Positions 61,387-64,000 of a stretch of 64,000 nucleotides of DNA are shown here, one piece after another; position 1 is the stretch's first letter, and each line of letters begins with the position of its first letter. Source of the DNA: Roseiarcus sp963782255. GTDB lineage: Bacteria > Pseudomonadota > Alphaproteobacteria > Rhizobiales > Beijerinckiaceae. The DNA lies in assembly GCA_963782255.1 (NCBI GenBank), contig CAWAIS010000001.1, positions 5,901,188-5,965,187 on the forward strand, read 5' to 3'. The position numbers and the translations under genes were made by a program. Under the pieces are notes generated by a model. It did no database searches, had not been told where the DNA came from, and saw nothing but the letters and a program-made list of their open reading frames with translations.

Positions 61387-61388
61387 TA

Positions 61389-61591
61389 GTGAGGTCCTCG
61401 GGATACCTGCCGCCGCTGTCGAGGAAGTGCTCCCATGTCGAACGACCGTGTGCGCTGACCGTCAAACGGTGTGGTTCTGCCGGATCGCTTTCCAGCAGGC
61501 CGTGGGGTGCGGGTTTCTTGTCGCATCGTTGGGGTTCATACGCTCCCCCTACAAACTCTGGCCCGTTTCGCCCTTCTGGCTGAGCGGGGGT
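61389..61591 (-). other. Short region downstream of glgB, possible small broken ORF
   Basis: Just after the glgB stop, a strong AGGGGGAG site precedes an ATG (MNPNDATRNPHPTACWK), which stops after 25 codons. A shifted frame continues with protein-like sequence (HRLTVSAHGRSTWEHFLDSG, then GRYPEDLT) right up to the IS630 end. This could be the start of a glgB-linked gene whose remainder was moved by the inversion, but no family was recognised. Across the inferred ancestral junction (to 12893) a stop comes within three codons. Confidence 0.3.
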
Positions 61592-63787
61592 TCACGTCGC
61601 CTCATGAACGAGGAACACTGTCGCCAGCGGCGGCAGGGTCAGCGCGACCGATGCGGTCAATCCGTGCAGCGGCCGCGGCTCGGCCTCGACGGCGCCCAAA
61701 TTGCCGATGTTGGAGCCGCCGTAGAGCGCCGCGTCAGTGTTGAGCGCTTCGCGCCACCGTCCGGGTTGCGGCAATCCGATGCGGTAGTTCTCGCGCACTT
61801 CAGGGGTGAAGTTGCTGACGACCGCGACCGGGGGATCGCTTGCCTCGCCCGTGCGCAGGAGCGCCAGCACCGACCGCATTTCGTCGTTGGCGACGATCCA
61901 GCGGAAACCTTGCAACTCGCAGTCGCGCGCATAGAGCGCCGGCGTTTCGTGATAGAGCCGATTGAGATCGCGCACCAACGCCTGGAGCCCCTGGTGTGGC
62001 CAGAAGTCGAGCAGCCGCCAGGGCAAGGCCTCGTCGCAGTTCCATTCGCTGGTCTGGCCGAATTCCTGGCCCATGAACAACAGCTTCTTGCCGGGATGGC
62101 CCCACATGAAGCCGTAATAGGCGCGCGCATTGGCGAAGCGCTGCCATTCGTCGCCCGGCATTTTGCCGACCAGCGATCCTTTACCGTGAACGACCTCGTC
62201 GTGCGAAACCGGCAGGATGAAATTTTCGGCGAAGGCGTAGAGAAGCCCGAAGGTCATCTTGTCGTGGCTCCAACGCCGATAGATCGGGTCGCGCGACATG
62301 TATTCCAGCGTGTCGTGCATCCAACCCATGTTCCACTTGAATCCGAAACCCAGACCGCCGAGGTTGGTCGGCGTCGAGACGCCCGCGAAGGCGGTGGATT
62401 CCTCGGCGATCGTCATCGCGCCGGGGAACAAGCCGTAGATCAATTCGTTGGAGCGCTTCAGGAACGCGATCGCGTCGCGATTTTCATTGCCCCCTTCGGC
62501 GTTGGGCAGCCATTCGCCGGGCTTGCGCGAATAATCGAGATAGAGCATGGAGGCGACGGCGTCGACCCGCAGGCCGTCGACATGATAACGGTCGATCCAA
62601 TAAAGCGCGCTAGCGTAAAGGAAATTGGCGACCTCCTTACGGCCGAAATCGTAGATCGCGGTGCCCCAGTCGGGAGCATAGCCTTTGCGCGGATCGGCGT
62701 ACTCGTAGAGCGGGCCGCCGTCGAAATGCGCCAGACCGTGCGCGTCGGTGGGGAAATGTGCGGGCACCCAATCGAGGATCACGCCGAGCCTCGCCGCATG
62801 CGCGCGATCGACGAAGCGCGCGAAGGCTTCCGGCTCGCCGAAGCGTCGCGTCGGCGCGAACAGCCCGATCGGCTGATAGCCCCACGACGCGTCGAGCGGA
62901 TGCTCGCTGATCGGTAGCAACTCGAGGTGCGTGAAGCCGAGGTCGACGGCGTAGGGGATCAGTTGGTCCGCAAGTTCATCGTAGCTCAAAAAGCGATTGT
63001 CGTCGCCGCGCCGCCATGATCCGAGATGGACCTCGAAGATCGAAATCGGCCGGCGCCTCGATTCGCCCTGCTTGCGGTTTTTGAGATAGTCGGCATCGGT
63101 CCAGGCGTAATCCATCGTGCGAGCGACGATTGAGGCGGTCGAAGGCCGCATTTCCGCCTCGAAGCCGAAGGGGTCGGCCTTGAGCGGCTGCACCACGCCG
63201 TCGGCGGAAACGATCTCGTACTTGTAAACCGCGCCAGCGCCCAAATGGGGGACGAAGATCTCCCAAAGACCGCTGTCGATGCGCTTGCGCATCTGGCACT
63301 TGGGTCCGTCCCACTGATTGAAATCGCCGACCACCGAAACGCGCGACGCGTCGGGCGCCCAAACCGCGAAAACGACGCCATCGACGCCTTCGTGGTGCCT
63401 GAGCTGCGCGCCCAGGCGCCGATAGAGCTGCTTGTGCGAGCCCTCGACCAAAAGATAATCGTCGAGCGGCCCCAGCGCCGGGCCAAAAGCGTAAGCGTCC
63501 TCGTACAATTCGACGCCGTCGGCTCGCGTGACCTCGAGACGGTAGGTCGGGCGTTCCGCAGCCCCGGGAATCAGGGCCTCGAAGAAATCGCCCTCGCGGC
63601 GTCCGAGTTCGGTGATCGGCGCCCCCGCGCGCGTGACCGCGCACACGCTGAGCGCATCGGTGACGAAGGCGCGGATCACCCATCCGCGGTCCGTGAGGTG
63701 GGGCCCGAGGACCGCGAAGGGATCCTCCTGTCGCGCCGCGGCGATCGCGTCGATGTCTTTTTGTTTCGCCCGCCAATTCTTGAGCAT
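61592..63787 (-). CDS. glgB: 1,4-alpha-glucan branching enzyme GlgB
   Basis: GlgB introduces alpha-1,6 branches into glycogen. The 731-aa protein starts at ATG 63787 (MLKNWRAKQKDIDAIAAARQ) after AAAGGAGGAG; longer in-frame readings upstream are noise. There are two N-terminal CBM48-like domains (DPFAVLGPHLTDRGWVIRAF; VVFAVWAPDASRVSVVGDFN QWDG). The GH13_9 barrel has DWVPAHFP (339-346), DGLRVDAVASMLYLDYSRKP with nucleophile Asp409, MTIAEESTAF with the acid Glu near 462, and LPVSHDEVVHGKGSLVGKMP. The C-terminal beta domain ends VFLVHEAT. With glgX at the other end of the window it points to an intact glycogen cycle. Confidence 0.96.
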   Translation of the reverse strand: MLKNWRAKQKDIDAIAAARQEDPFAVLGPHLTDRGWVIRAFVTDALSVCAVTRAGAPITELGRREGDFFEALIPGAAERPTYRLEVTRADGVELYEDAYAFGPALGPLDDYLLVEGSHKQLYRRLGAQLRHHEGVDGVVFAVWAPDASRVSVVGDFNQWDGPKCQMRKRIDSGLWEIFVPHLGAGAVYKYEIVSADGVVQPLKADPFGFEAEMRPSTASIVARTMDYAWTDADYLKNRKQGESRRRPISIFEVHLGSWRRGDDNRFLSYDELADQLIPYAVDLGFTHLELLPISEHPLDASWGYQPIGLFAPTRRFGEPEAFARFVDRAHAARLGVILDWVPAHFPTDAHGLAHFDGGPLYEYADPRKGYAPDWGTAIYDFGRKEVANFLYASALYWIDRYHVDGLRVDAVASMLYLDYSRKPGEWLPNAEGGNENRDAIAFLKRSNELIYGLFPGAMTIAEESTAFAGVSTPTNLGGLGFGFKWNMGWMHDTLEYMSRDPIYRRWSHDKMTFGLLYAFAENFILPVSHDEVVHGKGSLVGKMPGDEWQRFANARAYYGFMWGHPGKKLLFMGQEFGQTSEWNCDEALPWRLLDFWPHQGLQALVRDLNRLYHETPALYARDCELQGFRWIVANDEMRSVLALLRTGEASDPPVAVVSNFTPEVRENYRIGLPQPGRWREALNTDAALYGGSNIGNLGAVEAEPRPLHGLTASVALTLPPLATVFLVHEAT

Positions 63788-63800
63788 GTCGCTCCTCCTT

Positions 63801-63992
63801 TCAGGCGCAGGGCCGGAACGGAGCGTTCCAAATCTCTTGCGCGTATTCACGCTTACCGGCAAAGGCGGCCGAACAGCGCTGCTGCTCGAGGATCCGGGCG
63901 GCGGACCGCTCGATCGGCGCATCGGCGCGCCGCTGGAGGCGGGGCGCTTCCTGCGCGACATGAGTGCTGGAATTCCTGACCGCAGTGTTCAA
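63801..63992 (-). CDS. C-terminal tail of an upstream gene, possibly a glucan phosphorylase
   Basis: This frame ends 14 bp before glgB on the same strand. The last residues KREYAQEIWNAPFRPCA recall the EYA-x-EIW ending of alpha-glucan phosphorylases (GlgP), a common neighbour of glgB. The preceding residues (ARILEQQRCSAAFAG) do not fit well. The gene extends beyond the right edge or carries indels. The identification is weak and rests on the short tail motif and position. Confidence 0.25.
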   Translation of the reverse strand: MNTAVRNSSTHVAQEAPRLQRRADAPIERSAARILEQQRCSAAFAGKREYAQEIWNAPFRPCA

Positions 63993-64000
63993 ACTGAAGT

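Noticed and set aside
60171..61583. 470-aa plus-strand frame across IS630 copy 2 (and the twin at 11555-12829)
   Set aside because: It is antisense to the IS630 transposase in both copies, and its conservation only reflects the duplicated DNA.
1..64000. CRISPR arrays, rRNA operons and complete tRNA genes
   Set aside because: No regularly spaced 25-40 bp repeats, no rRNA-like sequence and no complete cloverleaf were seen by eye. Only the 3' tip at 32936-32960 resembles a structural RNA.

Overview
This window looks like accessory-rich chromosome, or a large replicon, from a GC-rich alphaproteobacterium, most likely Hyphomicrobiales (Rhizobiales, perhaps a methylotroph relative). The grounds are the class I PHA synthase plus phasin, the GlgX/TreY/TreZ trehalose route, the PRiA4_ORF3 protein, the ParB-methylase/DUF5681/terminase cassette, and the IS families present. 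The assignment is inference from gene content and protein style; no rRNA or other marker lies in the window.

Layout. 1-2.2 kb: an exported-protein gene is split inside its signal peptide by an IS5 element, and an IS1595 copy sits just upstream of it. 2.7-9.35 kb: glycogen and trehalose metabolism (glgX, convergent treY-treZ). 10.1-12.9 kb: a frameshifted acyl-CoA dehydrogenase and the 5' half of a PIG-L deacetylase gene, cut by IS630 copy 1. 12.9-17.5 kb: a graveyard of broken pieces (second IS630, Tn3 transposase end and inverted repeats, TniA remnant, beta-helix protein, FAD oxidase, small phage-like genes). 17.5-23.6 kb: acyl-CoA ligase and dehydrogenase, PHA synthase phaC, phasin. 23.7-32.1 kb: a SPOR protein and an aromatic meta-cleavage catabolic block, truncated at both ends. 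32.1-37.8 kb: a serine-recombinase remnant, a structural-RNA 3'-end scar and a methylase/DUF5681/TerL cassette preceded by TTCCCTG repeats. 38.2-40.3 kb: ISAzo13 and a helicase fragment. 40.4-51.9 kb: respiratory nitrate reductase narGHJI with a PpiC-type isomerase, narK, truncated hemoglobin, a small helical protein, a nitronate-monooxygenase-like flavoprotein and a DUF488 protein. 52-57.9 kb: IS200, a Crp/Fnr regulator with two FNR-like palindromes, IS6 joining two truncated genes, and small stress-type proteins. 58-61.4 kb: glycosyltransferase, SAM methyltransferase, the 3' half of the PIG-L gene and IS630 copy 2. 61.6-64 kb: glgB and the tail of another gene.

The strongest structural result is that the two halves of one PIG-L gene lie 48 kb apart. 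Each abuts one of two nearly identical, inverted 1,277-bp IS630 copies. Joining the halves through a single TA restores an uninterrupted in-frame reading. The roughly 47 kb between the copies has therefore been inverted, in the genome or in the assembly, relative to the arrangement in which the gene was hit by IS630.

Working together: GlgB and GlgX shape and debranch glycogen, and TreY/TreZ convert maltodextrins to trehalose. PhaC and PhaP make and coat PHB granules, next to acyl-CoA activating and dehydrogenating genes. NarK/NarGHJI carry out nitrate respiration, with hemoglobin and flavoprotein neighbours that may handle nitrogen oxides, and a nearby Fnr-type regulator is the obvious candidate controller. 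Many otherwise conserved genes carry single-base indels (at least a dozen), so either much of the region is decaying or the sequence contains indel errors. This caveat applies to every frameshift call below.
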